A DNA stretch of 64,000 nt from Aureicoccus marinus. GTDB lineage: Bacteria > Bacteroidota > Bacteroidia > Flavobacteriales > Flavobacteriaceae. Within the stretch, counting starts at the first letter, position 1; each line of letters opens with the position of its first letter. Shown here piece by piece: positions 18,557 through 27,689 of the stretch. Location of the stretch: positions 811,546 to 875,545 of the forward strand of contig NZ_MQVX01000001.1 of the NCBI RefSeq assembly GCF_002954325.1, read 5' to 3'. The notes beneath the pieces were generated by a model. The model did no database searches. It was not told the DNA's origin and saw only the letters and a list, made by a program, of their open reading frames with translations. Made by a program: the position numbers and the translations under genes.

Positions 18557-18560
18557 CTGC

Positions 18561-19235
18561 ATGAATGTCAAAATTGACCCCAGCTGGAAAGCGTTGCTGT
18601 CTGCCGAATTCGAGCAAGACTACTTCCAGGAATTGACCTCCTTTGTCCGTGACCAATACCAGAATCATCGGTGCTATCCTCCCGGCAAGGATATTTTTGC
18701 TGCTTTTGATTTTTGTCCAGTAGATCGCTGCAGAGTTGTTGTTTTGGGGCAGGACCCTTACCACGGCCCCAACCAGGCTCACGGGCTGTGTTTCTCTGTA
18801 AAAGAAGGGACGAATCATCCTCCTTCATTGATTAATATTTTTAAAGAGATTGAAGTCGATCTCGGCATACCCTATCCAAAAAGCGGACAACTAGATGCTT
18901 GGGCCAAGCAGGGAGTTCTTTTGCTCAATGCCACGCTGACGGTACGTTCGGGAGAAGCCGGAAGTCATCAAGGTCGTGGTTGGGAAAGGTTTACGGATCG
19001 GGTCATTCAAGAACTTTCAACAAGCAAAAAGGGCCTTATTTTCCTTCTTTGGGGAGGGGTTGCGCGAAAAAAACAAAAATTAATTAACACCTCAGATCAT
19101 CTGGTTTTAGAGAGTGGTCACCCTTCGCCTTTAAGCGCCAATAGGGGATATTGGTTTGGAAATAAGCATTTTAGTAAGGTGAACCAGGCCCTCGTTCAAC
19201 GCGGAGAAGCTCCCATTGATTGGCAGGTAAAATAA
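18561..19235 (+). CDS. ung: Uracil-DNA glycosylase
   Basis: A 224-residue family 1 uracil-DNA glycosylase, which removes uracil from DNA to start base excision repair. The catalytic motif VVLGQDPYHGP (Asp in GQDPYH) is near 62 and the DNA-intercalating loop HPSPLSANRG near 187. Length is normal for the family. It is divergent from mutS2, making a small repair pair, and its -7 box is so close that the mRNA may be leaderless. Confidence 0.97.
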   Translation: MNVKIDPSWKALLSAEFEQDYFQELTSFVRDQYQNHRCYPPGKDIFAAFDFCPVDRCRVVVLGQDPYHGPNQAHGLCFSVKEGTNHPPSLINIFKEIEVDLGIPYPKSGQLDAWAKQGVLLLNATLTVRSGEAGSHQGRGWERFTDRVIQELSTSKKGLIFLLWGGVARKKQKLINTSDHLVLESGHPSPLSANRGYWFGNKHFSKVNQALVQRGEAPIDWQVK

Positions 19236-19330
19236 GTTATTCCGGTTTCATTAGGAATAGCAGTTCTAAAATAGATTGAAATTTAGTACGTTTACTTCAC
19301 GTTAAAGCAGTACGAAAATTCGTATAAACC

Positions 19331-19729
19331 ATGAGGAGCTTACATTCCATTTTGCTGGTTGACGACGACGAAACGACCAATTTCCTAAACAAATTCTTTG
19401 TCAAACAATTGGACCCTGATTTAGAGGTGGAAATTGCTGTAAATGGTCAAGAAGCTTTGAATTATCTTGAAAATCTTAGTCCGGATCATGCAGGGGGTAT
19501 GATTGTCTTAGACATCAACATGCCTGTGGTTAACGGTTGGGAATTTTTAAATGCTTTTGAATCCAAATTTCCTGAAGAAACTCACCAAAAATGGGTAATC
19601 GTCATGTTAACCGCGATCAACTCCGAAGAGGCAATATCCAAGGCCTTGGCGCATCCCAGAGTAACCGACACCGCGCAAAAGCCCCTATCAGACCTTAAGT
19701 TTAGAGCGCTGATCAACAAGCACTTCTAA
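19331..19729 (+). CDS. Single-domain CheY-like response regulator
   Basis: A 132-residue receiver domain with no output domain. The acidic pocket LLVDDDE (9-14), phosphoacceptor Asp61 in LDINMP, the Thr in VMLTA and Lys in AQKPL are all present. It would pass a phosphoryl signal from a histidine kinase to a partner protein; no kinase lies nearby. Stand-alone receivers of this type are common in Bacteroidota. A TACGTTTA sequence at 19287-19294 could be a -7 box. Its stop overlaps the convergent substrate-binding-like gene by four bases. Confidence 0.92.
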   Translation: MRSLHSILLVDDDETTNFLNKFFVKQLDPDLEVEIAVNGQEALNYLENLSPDHAGGMIVLDINMPVVNGWEFLNAFESKFPEETHQKWVIVMLTAINSEEAISKALAHPRVTDTAQKPLSDLKFRALINKHF

Positions 19730-20577
19730 GTGGGATTCCAAATATAATCTTCGGCGATCATGGGCTTGTCGAGAACATCTAGGCTCAACAGAATGTCTTG
19801 TACCTTGTTCCATTCTGTAGGCTGAAAAGCAGATTGGCTCCATTCTGTTAAGGAAAGCCACTTTTGAACCTGCTCTAATTCCAATCCATAAGCATTGGCC
19901 AAGCTGTGTTCGATGCTAGGGATGCTTTTGAACTCCTCGGTATAACGAGAAAGTATTCGCTGCATGCTGCTTATGACTCCTGCATTCTTGTCGGCGTGTT
20001 CTTTTTGAGCCACCCACAAAAAGCAAGGCCAGGGAGTAGGGAAGTCATACTGCCTTTCTAACAAACCTTGTTCCACATAGGGATTGGTCGTGAAATGCTC
20101 CCACATGAAGTAGGTGCCGGGTTGCTCTTTAAGGTATTCTAGAGCCCCAGACAAGTGTTGTACGATGACAAACTGCTCCTTTTTGAGTTCAATACCTTGC
20201 TGAAGCCCCATGACTTTAGCCATTAAGTGGCTTCCACTACCAAAACGACTGATGGCAATCTGTGCCTCCGAAAGAGGAGGAGCGGGTTCGTCCTGGAGTA
20301 AACCTGTGTGAACTCCCCATAACAAAGGGCTTTGAACGTAGACTTGAATAATCTTTAAAGGAACTCCCATTCCTGCAGCTCTCAAGGTACCTTCTGTAAG
20401 CATGAGCGCCATATCCGTTTCGCCTTCCCGAAGCATATCGGTCATTCTGCCGGTCCCTTCCGGTACGTCCGTCCAATGCAGTTCAATTCCCGCTGCTTCA
20501 AAAGCGCCTTCCTGAATAGCTAAATGGAAAGGGTAATTAAAATGTTCCGGTACCCCGGTAATACGCACCTTTTTCAT
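19726..20577 (-). CDS. Substrate-binding-like protein lacking a signal peptide
   Basis: A 283-residue protein resembling NMT1/THI5 or SsuA-like periplasmic binding proteins: FHLAIQEGAFEAAGIEL near 17, then a TDMALMLTEGTLRA segment and VQSPLLWGVHTG, typical of the hinge and ligand loops. It starts MKKVRITGVPEHF with no signal peptide or lipobox, so it should stay in the cytoplasm. The ATG overlaps the stop of ppk1 by four bases, so the two are coupled. The ligand is unknown; a role as a cytoplasmic binding protein or enzyme is open. Confidence 0.7.
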   Translation of the reverse strand: MKKVRITGVPEHFNYPFHLAIQEGAFEAAGIELHWTDVPEGTGRMTDMLREGETDMALMLTEGTLRAAGMGVPLKIIQVYVQSPLLWGVHTGLLQDEPAPPLSEAQIAISRFGSGSHLMAKVMGLQQGIELKKEQFVIVQHLSGALEYLKEQPGTYFMWEHFTTNPYVEQGLLERQYDFPTPWPCFLWVAQKEHADKNAGVISSMQRILSRYTEEFKSIPSIEHSLANAYGLELEQVQKWLSLTEWSQSAFQPTEWNKVQDILLSLDVLDKPMIAEDYIWNPT

Positions 20578-22595
20578 TCGCTGGATTTGGTTTTTAGATA
20601 CTCGTAAATCTCCAACTGAGAACGTATAGCAGTTCCTTTTGAGGACCTGTAGTAGTCGTTGCTGTCTTCTCGATCCAGGATTCTGGCCTTGACATTGTCC
20701 TGAATTTGTATGTCCAGTATGTCCAAAAGCTCATTTTTAATTACGGCTTGGTATATTGGAGTTAAAACCTCGATCCGTCGATCAAGATTACGGGTCATAA
20801 AATCTGCGGAACCCATAAAAACTTTGTCTTTACCGGCATGTTGAAAATGATATATTCGGCCGTGCTCTAAAAAGCGATCGATAATACTGGTCACTACGAT
20901 GGGTTGTTCCCCGGGCAGTAATTCACTTTTTTTCTTTTGTTTGAGACATGAGAATCCTCGGATTAGCAAGCGTACAGGCACCCCTTTTTCAGCAGCCTTC
21001 TGCAGGGCTTCAATCATGACACTGTCTTCAAGGCTATTCATTTTTAAAGTGATCCCACTGGGTCGGCCTGCTTCGGCTTCATCCGCCTCAAAACGAATGA
21101 GCTCCAATAGACGAAAACGAGTGGAATAGGGCGATACAAGCAGGTGCTTGACCTTGGGAAAGAGCAGCTTTTTTTGAAGTAATAAAAAGACCTGTTCAAG
21201 ATCCTTAGTAATACCCTCGTGAGAGGTAAATAAGCCGTGATCACAGTATAGACGGGCGGTCTTGGCATTGAAGTTCCCGGTGCCAATGTATCCTAATCTT
21301 TGGATTTGACCCTGCACTATACGTGTCACCAAAGCTATTTTGGAGTGTACCTTGATTTGAGGTACACTGAAGATAACCTCAGCTCCTGCTTCCGCAAATC
21401 GCTTGCCCCATCGAATATTGTTTTCTTCATCAAATCGTGCCTGGGCTTCAACAAAAAGGACAACTTTCTTACCGGTCGCGATGGCCTGCAAGAGGGCATC
21501 AGTCAATGCGGAACTTTTTGCTATCCTGTAAAGTGTCATTTTAATGGATTCTACCTCAGGGTCGATTGAAGCTTGTCTAATTAAGGCTTCCAAGTGATCG
21601 AATCGCTGGTAAGGAAAATGGATGAGCTCATCCCTCCCAAGCAAATGTGCAAAAAGGCTTTCATCAAGGGGGAGATTAGGGTGGTCCAGTGGAGGTAATT
21701 CCGGGTAGAGTAAGCCATCTGTCGATTTTGGCTGAGGAAACCCAAAGAAATCCGAGATGTTATGGTAGCGTCCACCTTTGACCAAATCGGCTTCACCCAG
21801 CTCCAGTTGAGCACTTAATTCCTGGATAATTTTTGGAGGAGTATTGCGGTCGTGTAAAAAACGCGTTGGCTGGCCACTTTTTCTTTTATCGAGAGAGTTG
21901 TGGATCTTTTCGACTAGGGCAGCATCCGTATAATCGTCATCCAAATAGAGTTCTGCATCCCGTGATAGCTTAACTGAATAGGCTCTTTCGATAAATTCAC
22001 CTGGAAAAATTAAAGGCAGGCAAAGCCGAAGCACGTCATCCATAAAGATGACATCGTGTTGCTTACTTGGCAAAACGAGAAAACGGCCTAGAGATTTAAT
22101 GGGTATAGGAAGGAGAGCGAGTCTTTCAGGACGTTCAACGACCAGGTAAAGACCTCCATCTTTCAATTCTTCGGGATTAGCTGGCAGGATTTCGATTTCG
22201 TCTTTGAGCTCGCCTTCAAAAAACTGCTTGACAAAGTAGATTTGCTCTTCGCTCAATTCCGTTTCGTTTTTGAGCTTGATCCCCACCTTTTTTAACTCGA
22301 GTAGGGTAGCCTCAATGGTATTGCCAAAGCGTTCTTGCTGAAATTGTATTTTTTCAAGAATCTTTTGAAGTTGTTTGCTTCCTTTGAGTGCCAGCTTTTT
22401 ACGGAGTTCTTTATCGATATCTTTTACTTGTCGCATCTGAGAAACGCGCACCTTAAAAAATTCATCCAGGTTGGAAGAAAATATGGCCAAAAACTTTAAC
22501 CGCTCCAAAAGGGGTACCGTAGGATCTTCCGCTTCTTGCAGAACACGTTCATTAAAGTAAAGCCAATTGTAATCCCTGTTTTTAAAGCCTTTCAT
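20574..22595 (-). CDS. ppk1: Polyphosphate kinase 1
   Basis: A 673-residue polyphosphate kinase 1, which makes polyphosphate reversibly from ATP. The N-terminal domain has NWLYFNERVL and FSSNLDEFFKVRV (near 40-51). The catalytic region has DPEVESIKMTLYR, then VPQIKVHSKIALV, with His417 as the expected phosphohistidine, followed by YIGTGNFNAKTA and GSADFMTRNLDRR. Length fits the family (about 690). It is the first gene of a coupled pair with the substrate-binding-like gene. Confidence 0.96.
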   Translation of the reverse strand: MKGFKNRDYNWLYFNERVLQEAEDPTVPLLERLKFLAIFSSNLDEFFKVRVSQMRQVKDIDKELRKKLALKGSKQLQKILEKIQFQQERFGNTIEATLLELKKVGIKLKNETELSEEQIYFVKQFFEGELKDEIEILPANPEELKDGGLYLVVERPERLALLPIPIKSLGRFLVLPSKQHDVIFMDDVLRLCLPLIFPGEFIERAYSVKLSRDAELYLDDDYTDAALVEKIHNSLDKRKSGQPTRFLHDRNTPPKIIQELSAQLELGEADLVKGGRYHNISDFFGFPQPKSTDGLLYPELPPLDHPNLPLDESLFAHLLGRDELIHFPYQRFDHLEALIRQASIDPEVESIKMTLYRIAKSSALTDALLQAIATGKKVVLFVEAQARFDEENNIRWGKRFAEAGAEVIFSVPQIKVHSKIALVTRIVQGQIQRLGYIGTGNFNAKTARLYCDHGLFTSHEGITKDLEQVFLLLQKKLLFPKVKHLLVSPYSTRFRLLELIRFEADEAEAGRPSGITLKMNSLEDSVMIEALQKAAEKGVPVRLLIRGFSCLKQKKKSELLPGEQPIVVTSIIDRFLEHGRIYHFQHAGKDKVFMGSADFMTRNLDRRIEVLTPIYQAVIKNELLDILDIQIQDNVKARILDREDSNDYYRSSKGTAIRSQLEIYEYLKTKSSE

Positions 22596-22632
22596 TCCTT
22601 GGGTTTAGTTGGAACAAAAGTAGGAATTGCGA

Positions 22633-23565
22633 CTATAACTTATGGATGCGCTCGCTGTCGTTGTTGTACAGGAAGTTGTATTTCAACGCACCCCCAAGAT
22701 AGGTTTCGTTGTTTCTCAAAAAGGCGTAGTAGTTGGTTTGTCCTTCCAGAACCTGCATACCTTTTTTACTGAGTTTAACCGGATTAAAAGAGGTGAAGAG
22801 GGGTTTTAAGCGTCCCATCATCCGATTGATTTGTGAGTCTCCGTAGCCGTAGGGGTTCTCTTCTTGCAGAACAGCCCCAACAAATTCTATTTTAGAAGCC
22901 AACTCTTTTTCCTCCGCGATAGACAAAACTTGGTTTTCGAAACTATTCAGGCCATTGCGAAGGGAAGGGAATCGGCGTAAATGCGCTTGAACGGCTTCTT
23001 CTAGGTAGTCGAACTGGTAATTCCCAAAGTCTCCTAAGTTTTCCAAACGCATGGGGTTGTCACTGCAGTACAACTGCCAAACGTAGTCTGCGTACTCAAT
23101 ATCATCTTGACTCAACTCGACCCTATTGTCATACAATTGTCGTAGTTGCTCGTCAGAAAGCTCACACAAAGCAAAAAGACGGTCTTGCCCTTCTTGTTCA
23201 CCGCTGCAAACCAAGGAAATCTGGGCATGCCGACGGTGGGTTTTTAGCCAGCTGATCACCGCTAACATATTGACTTGGCAAAAAAGATCATATTCAAACC
23301 ACAGCACAATTTGATCTTGTTGCTTGTGGTTACAAAGGGATCGGTATTCTTTTAAGGTCTTTTCTACAAACCAGGATTTGCTGACCTTGTAATTCTTGTT
23401 GAGGAACTCAAATCGCGTCTTCCAAAAGGATTCACTGCCAACAGAGCTCAGGGTCTTTCCTTCACACAGCATTTCACGCCATGTAATGATATCACCGTCT
23501 AAGTTCAACTGCTTTAGCTTTTGAGTAAAACTATCCCCGTTCGTGATGTGTAGAATGGAATTCAT
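22633..23565 (-). CDS. DUF1835 domain protein
   Basis: A 310-residue protein with the DUF1835 N-terminal pattern: ILHITNGDSF, DIITWREMLCEG near 28, then QIVLWFEYDLFCQVNML near 95. The C-terminal half contains a helical region with NRMMGRLKPLFTSFNPVKLS. Members are widespread in Bacteroidota and Firmicutes; no reaction is established. The ATG at 23565 (MNSILH) is preferred over an upstream GTG. It ends 37 bases before ppk1 on the same strand. Confidence 0.8.
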   Translation of the reverse strand: MNSILHITNGDSFTQKLKQLNLDGDIITWREMLCEGKTLSSVGSESFWKTRFEFLNKNYKVSKSWFVEKTLKEYRSLCNHKQQDQIVLWFEYDLFCQVNMLAVISWLKTHRRHAQISLVCSGEQEGQDRLFALCELSDEQLRQLYDNRVELSQDDIEYADYVWQLYCSDNPMRLENLGDFGNYQFDYLEEAVQAHLRRFPSLRNGLNSFENQVLSIAEEKELASKIEFVGAVLQEENPYGYGDSQINRMMGRLKPLFTSFNPVKLSKKGMQVLEGQTNYYAFLRNNETYLGGALKYNFLYNNDSERIHKL

Positions 23566-23727
23566 CGACACGTAGTTTAAGTGGTTAGGTATGGCTTTCG
23601 CACGATTTGTAGCTGCTAAATGTAAAATTATCAGGAAAAAAACAAAAGCAAATAATACAAAACCTTGATAATGAGCCCCAATATTTACTAATAACGTAAG
23701 AAATCAGGGTCAAAATATGAGGAATTC

Positions 23728-24057
23728 TTAACCTCCGACACGTTTTACTGCGAATCCTGATTTTTGAAGAAAATCCATGATTTGGTCTCGATAATCCCCT
23801 TGAATAATGATTTCTTCGTTTTTGATCCCACCACCGACATGCAAGTATTTTTTCAGGGCCTTCGCAAGGGCTTTGAAGTCTTTATCGGCACCATTGTAGC
23901 CCGCAATAATGGTTTGTGGTTTTCCTTTTCTCTTCTCGTATTTGCACAACAGGGGGTCATCCTGAAGCCAAAAGTCCGGTGAAGAGACCTTGTTGTCCTG
24001 TTCTTTTTCCGGTTCGTGGTCCGGAAACAGTTGTCTAAGTTGGTCTTCTAAATCCAT
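23728..24057 (-). CDS. SUI1/YciH-type translation factor-like protein
   Basis: A 109-residue protein whose C-terminal 70 residues form an eIF1/SUI1 fold: KRKGKPQTIIAGYNG, then ALAKALKKYLHVGGGIK and EEIIIQGDYRDQIMDFL. This matches the bacterial YciH family, which can bind the small ribosomal subunit and influence start selection. The N-terminal 35 residues are acidic and probably flexible. It follows the 2OG oxygenase gene by four bases, so both are on one transcript. Confidence 0.9.
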   Translation of the reverse strand: MDLEDQLRQLFPDHEPEKEQDNKVSSPDFWLQDDPLLCKYEKRKGKPQTIIAGYNGADKDFKALAKALKKYLHVGGGIKNEEIIIQGDYRDQIMDFLQKSGFAVKRVGG

Positions 24058-24061
24058 GACT

Positions 24062-25006
24062 TTATTTAAGCAAGCCGAGTTCTCTTAGACGTTCGTTTAA
24101 GAAGTCCCCCGCGCTGATGTCTTCGTAAAGCTGCGGATGCTGATCGTCAACACAATTGTCCAAGCAGTTCAAAGGCATGGTGGCCTTTGGGTGCATAAAG
24201 AAAGGGATGCTGTAGCGTGACTCGGACCATCCGGCCTCTGGTGGATTGACCACCTGGTGTACAGTTGAAAGCAGACGGTTGTTGGAGAGACGCGAGAGCA
24301 TATCGCCTACATTCACCATCAATTGATCCTTGGAAGCGATGGCTTCGATCCAATCTCCTTGCCTGTTCTGAACTTGCAGCCCCCTTCCATGGGCGCCCAT
24401 CAACAGGGTGATCAGGTTGATATCGGTATGGGCCGCTGCACGGACCGCCTTCTCGGGTGCCTTCGTCAGAGGTGGATAATGGATAGGGCGTAAGATGGAG
24501 TTTCCTTGGCTCACCCATTGATCGAAATAGGTTTCTTCGAGTCTCAGGTGCAAGGCCAGGGCCCGTAACATATAAAGAGCAGTTTTTTCCAGTTGTTGAT
24601 AGACTTCTTTTCCGACTGAATTAAAGGCCGGTAATTCATCCACGGTTATATTGGCCGGATACAGGTAGTCCTCTGGAGCAACTTCCTCGTATTGACCAAA
24701 GTGCCAGAATTCTTTCAAGTCTCCAACTGGGGCATTTTGAGCCTTTTCTTTGCCATAAGAGGTGTAGCCACGCTGCCCGGCAAGGCCTTGGATTTCGTAA
24801 TTTGATTTGATCGATTGAGGCAGATCAAAAAAGGCCTTGATCTGGGTATACAAGTCTTCGCTGAGCTTATCGCTCAAAAAGTGTCCGCTGATGGCCACAA
24901 AGCCAATTTCTTCAAAGGCAGAACCCAGTTGTTCAACAAATTGCATTTTTTTACTGTGGTCGTCCGACAGGAAATCTCGTAAATCCACCGAAGGAATCTG
25001 GTTCAT
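24062..25006 (-). CDS. 2-oxoglutarate/Fe(II)-dependent oxygenase, IPNS-like
   Basis: A 314-residue isopenicillin N synthase-like oxygenase that should hydroxylate or desaturate a small molecule using Fe(II), oxygen and 2-oxoglutarate. The N-terminal DIOX_N domain begins IPSVDLRDFLS. The iron ligands are His and Asp in AAHTDIN and His in STVHQVVN, and the 2OG-binding motif is SRYS. It precedes the SUI1-like gene by four bases. Substrate unknown; members of this Bacteroidota group are often left as generic oxygenases. Confidence 0.9.
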   Translation of the reverse strand: MNQIPSVDLRDFLSDDHSKKMQFVEQLGSAFEEIGFVAISGHFLSDKLSEDLYTQIKAFFDLPQSIKSNYEIQGLAGQRGYTSYGKEKAQNAPVGDLKEFWHFGQYEEVAPEDYLYPANITVDELPAFNSVGKEVYQQLEKTALYMLRALALHLRLEETYFDQWVSQGNSILRPIHYPPLTKAPEKAVRAAAHTDINLITLLMGAHGRGLQVQNRQGDWIEAIASKDQLMVNVGDMLSRLSNNRLLSTVHQVVNPPEAGWSESRYSIPFFMHPKATMPLNCLDNCVDDQHPQLYEDISAGDFLNERLRELGLLK

Positions 25007-25026
25007 TGCGTATTTATTAGGCCTTT

Positions 25027-25034
25027 CAAAGGTA
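25027..25034 (-). promoter_or_regulatory. -7 box for the 2OG oxygenase operon
   Basis: Minus strand TACCTTTG matches TAnnTTTG and lies 20 bases before the ATG at 25006. No TTG at the expected -33 spacing. Confidence 0.4.
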
Positions 25035-25133
25035 CGGAAAGATCTCTCTTTGTTAGGGTGTCAAGGAGATTCTGTTTAATTTTCGCTGCGAATAAGAAAT
25101 GGAGAAGTTTCGCGCTTCATAACCCTACGGAAA

Positions 25134-27108
25134 ATGAGATACAACCGATCCAATCTCGACAAAAAAGTACTGTTGCAACTCTATAAAGGGATGCTGAAAC
25201 CTCGTATGATTGAAGAGAAGATGCTGGTCCTGCTTCGGCAAGGCAAAATCAGTAAGTGGTTTAGTGGTATTGGCCAGGAGGCAGTATCCGTAGGAGTTAC
25301 ACAAGCACTAAAAGAAGACGAATACATCCTCGATGCACCGCAATCTGGGGGTGTTTACCTCTAGAGAAGTACCCCTTTGGAAGTTATTTGCCCAATGGCA
25401 GGGCAAGGCCACAGGATATACCAAGGGCCGGGACCGAAGTTTTCACTTTGGTACACAATCCCACAAAATTGTCGGGATGATTTCTCATCTGGGCCCGCAA
25501 TTAGGGGTTGCCAATGGAATCGCTTTGGCCGAAAAGCTTCAAGAGAGTTCCAAACTTGCCGTCGTTTTTACAGGAGAAGGTGGAACCAGTGAAGGGGATT
25601 TTCACGAAGCCCTGAATGTGGCCTCCGTCTGGAAGCTCCCCGTGATCTTTATCATCGAAAACAATGGCTATGCCCTTTCCACGCCCACTGAAGAACAGTA
25701 TGCTTGTAAGCAGCTCAGTGATCGGGCGAAGGGTTATGGCATGGAATCCCGACAATTGGACGGAAACAATGTTGTAGAAGTGTATTCCAAGCTAAAGAGC
25801 TTGTTTAAGGATGTCCGAAGACGTCCTCGACCGGTCTTGGTCGAATGCATGACCTTTCGGATGAGGGGGCATGAAGAAGCCAGTGGAACCAAGTATGTCC
25901 CTGAAAAATTGATGAAGAAGTGGGAGAAAAAAGATCCTTTGGTCAATTTTGAACGCTTTTTAAAAGAAGAAGGCCTGCTCAATTCAAAAAAGAGTGAAAA
26001 GATAAGAGCCGAAATCGCAGCGGAAATCGACGAAAATTGGTCCAAGGCCATCGCTCAACCCGAAGCGACCTTTTCGGAAGCCGAAGAAATTCAGGATGTA
26101 TACGCCCCGCATCGTCCAGAGCCTGTATACGCCAATGGAGGATCCTCCACCTTGCGCCTGATCGACGCGGTTTCGGACGGTTTGAGACATGCCATGCGTC
26201 GATTTAATGATCTAGTGATCATGGGGCAGGATATCGCGGAATACGGCGGTGTTTTTAAGGTGACAGAAGGCTTTATCGAAGAATTTGGCAAAGGCAGGGT
26301 CCGCAATACACCTATTTGCGAGTCCACCATCGTGTCTGCGGGAATGGGGCTTTCTATTTCTGGAATGAAGGCTGTGGTCGAAATGCAATTTGGAGACTTT
26401 GTCAGTTCTGGCTTTAATCCTATCGTTAATTATTTAGCCAAAACCCATTACCGTTGGGGGCAAGCCGCTGACGTGGTGGTGCGGATGCCCTGTGGAGCAG
26501 GAGTAGGGGCAGGTCCGTTTCACTCCCAAACAAACGAGGCCTGGTTTACGAAAACCCCTGGACTTAAAGTCGTTTATCCAGCATTTCCTTATGATGCGAA
26601 AGGCTTGTTGATTTCTTCCATTGAAGATCCCAATCCGGTGCTCTTCTTTGAACACAAAAAACTGTACCGCAGTATTTCGGAAGCGGTACCCGATGACTAT
26701 TACAACCTGCCTTTGGGCAAGGCACGCCTGGTTCGAAAGGGAGATCGCATGACCCTGGTTACTTATGGGGCAGGTGTCCACTGGGCCCTGGAAGTACTGG
26801 AGCAACATCCTGAGCTTCAAATCGATTTAGTCGATTTAAGGACACTCGTGCCTTTGGATATGGACAGCATTGAAGAATCCGTTCGCAAAACCGGAAAGCT
26901 CCTCATCGTTCAGGAAGACAGTCTTTTCGGCGGATTAGCCAGTGAGATTGCGGCTCAAATTGGGGAACGCTGTTTTCAGCACTTGGATGCACCAATTAAA
27001 CGCTTGGGTAGCCTGGATACTCCAATCCCTTTTGCCAAAAGCTTAGAGGCCGGTTATTTACCGCAGAATCGCCTTAAACAGGCTCTGTTGGATCTCTATC
27101 ACTTCTAA
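25134..27108 (+). CDS. 2-oxoacid dehydrogenase E1, fused alpha/beta, frameshifted
   Basis: A fused E1 component (branched-chain 2-oxoacid or pyruvate dehydrogenase type) of about 658 residues after repair. The alpha half has MISHLGPQLGVANG, the thiamine diphosphate motif GEGGTSEGDF ending in ENNGYAL, and TFRMRGHEEA; the beta half has GQDIAEYGGVF, GMGLSISGMK, PCGAGVGAGPFHSQ and VDLRTLVPLD. The frame breaks at 25331/25332: EDEYIL is followed in another frame by MHRNLGVF. Homologues read ILPMHRN, so two C bases seem missing (CTCCCG read as CTCG). The E2 and E3 partners are not in the window. Substrate preference is uncertain. Confidence 0.88.
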
Positions 27109-27203
27109 AAAGGGTCAAAAAAGACGAAATCTTCTGTTTTTGAGTGTCTTAAACAATTTTTGAGGGGGTACTGACGTATATACTAGTACGAGAACCCTTT
27201 CTT

Positions 27204-27659
27204 ATGAAAACACTACTGCCCCTTATTCTGAGTCTGCTTACCGCAGTATCCACAACAACATCCTCGAATTTTCGCTCACCAGAAGGCAATTGGCAACTGG
27301 AGTACGCCCTTATTGAAGGAGAACGAAGCTTATTCGAAAAAGAACTATTTGGCTTAGCCGATGAACTCTGTTTAAAAAGTAGCCGCTGGTATTTTAGAAC
27401 AGGCTCTAAAAAGGACGGTAGTATTGTTTTGGCTCCGAGTCCGCTGTGTTCAGAAGGACAACAAGATTTTCGCTGGAAAATGAAAAAGGGAGCTAAAAAA
27501 CAATCCCAACTCCTACTGACGATTGGGAAAGGCAAAGAACAAAAGGAGTATCTCTTTGATTTACTGCCTAATACCGTCGAAGACCACCTCTATTTACAGT
27601 ATTGCCGGGGGAAAGAAGAAAAAGGAAATGCCCTGATCCTTTCTCTTCGCAAGGAGTGA
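27204..27659 (+). CDS. Small secreted protein, lipocalin-like
   Basis: A 151-residue protein with a signal peptide (MKTLLPLILSLLTAVS). The mature part starts SPEGNWQLEYALIEGE and alternates short strands, with cysteines at DELCLK, SPLCSE and QYCRGK. The GxW opening and strand pattern recall the calycin/lipocalin-like proteins frequent in Bacteroidota, but I cannot assign a family. It lies 30 bases upstream of the flavoprotein gene and could be the first gene of the polyketide cluster transcript, although nothing in it proves this. Confidence 0.6.
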   Translation: MKTLLPLILSLLTAVSTTTSSNFRSPEGNWQLEYALIEGERSLFEKELFGLADELCLKSSRWYFRTGSKKDGSIVLAPSPLCSEGQQDFRWKMKKGAKKQSQLLLTIGKGKEQKEYLFDLLPNTVEDHLYLQYCRGKEEKGNALILSLRKE

Positions 27660-27689
27660 TTCTGCCCGAAATGGCCTATCTTTCCTACA

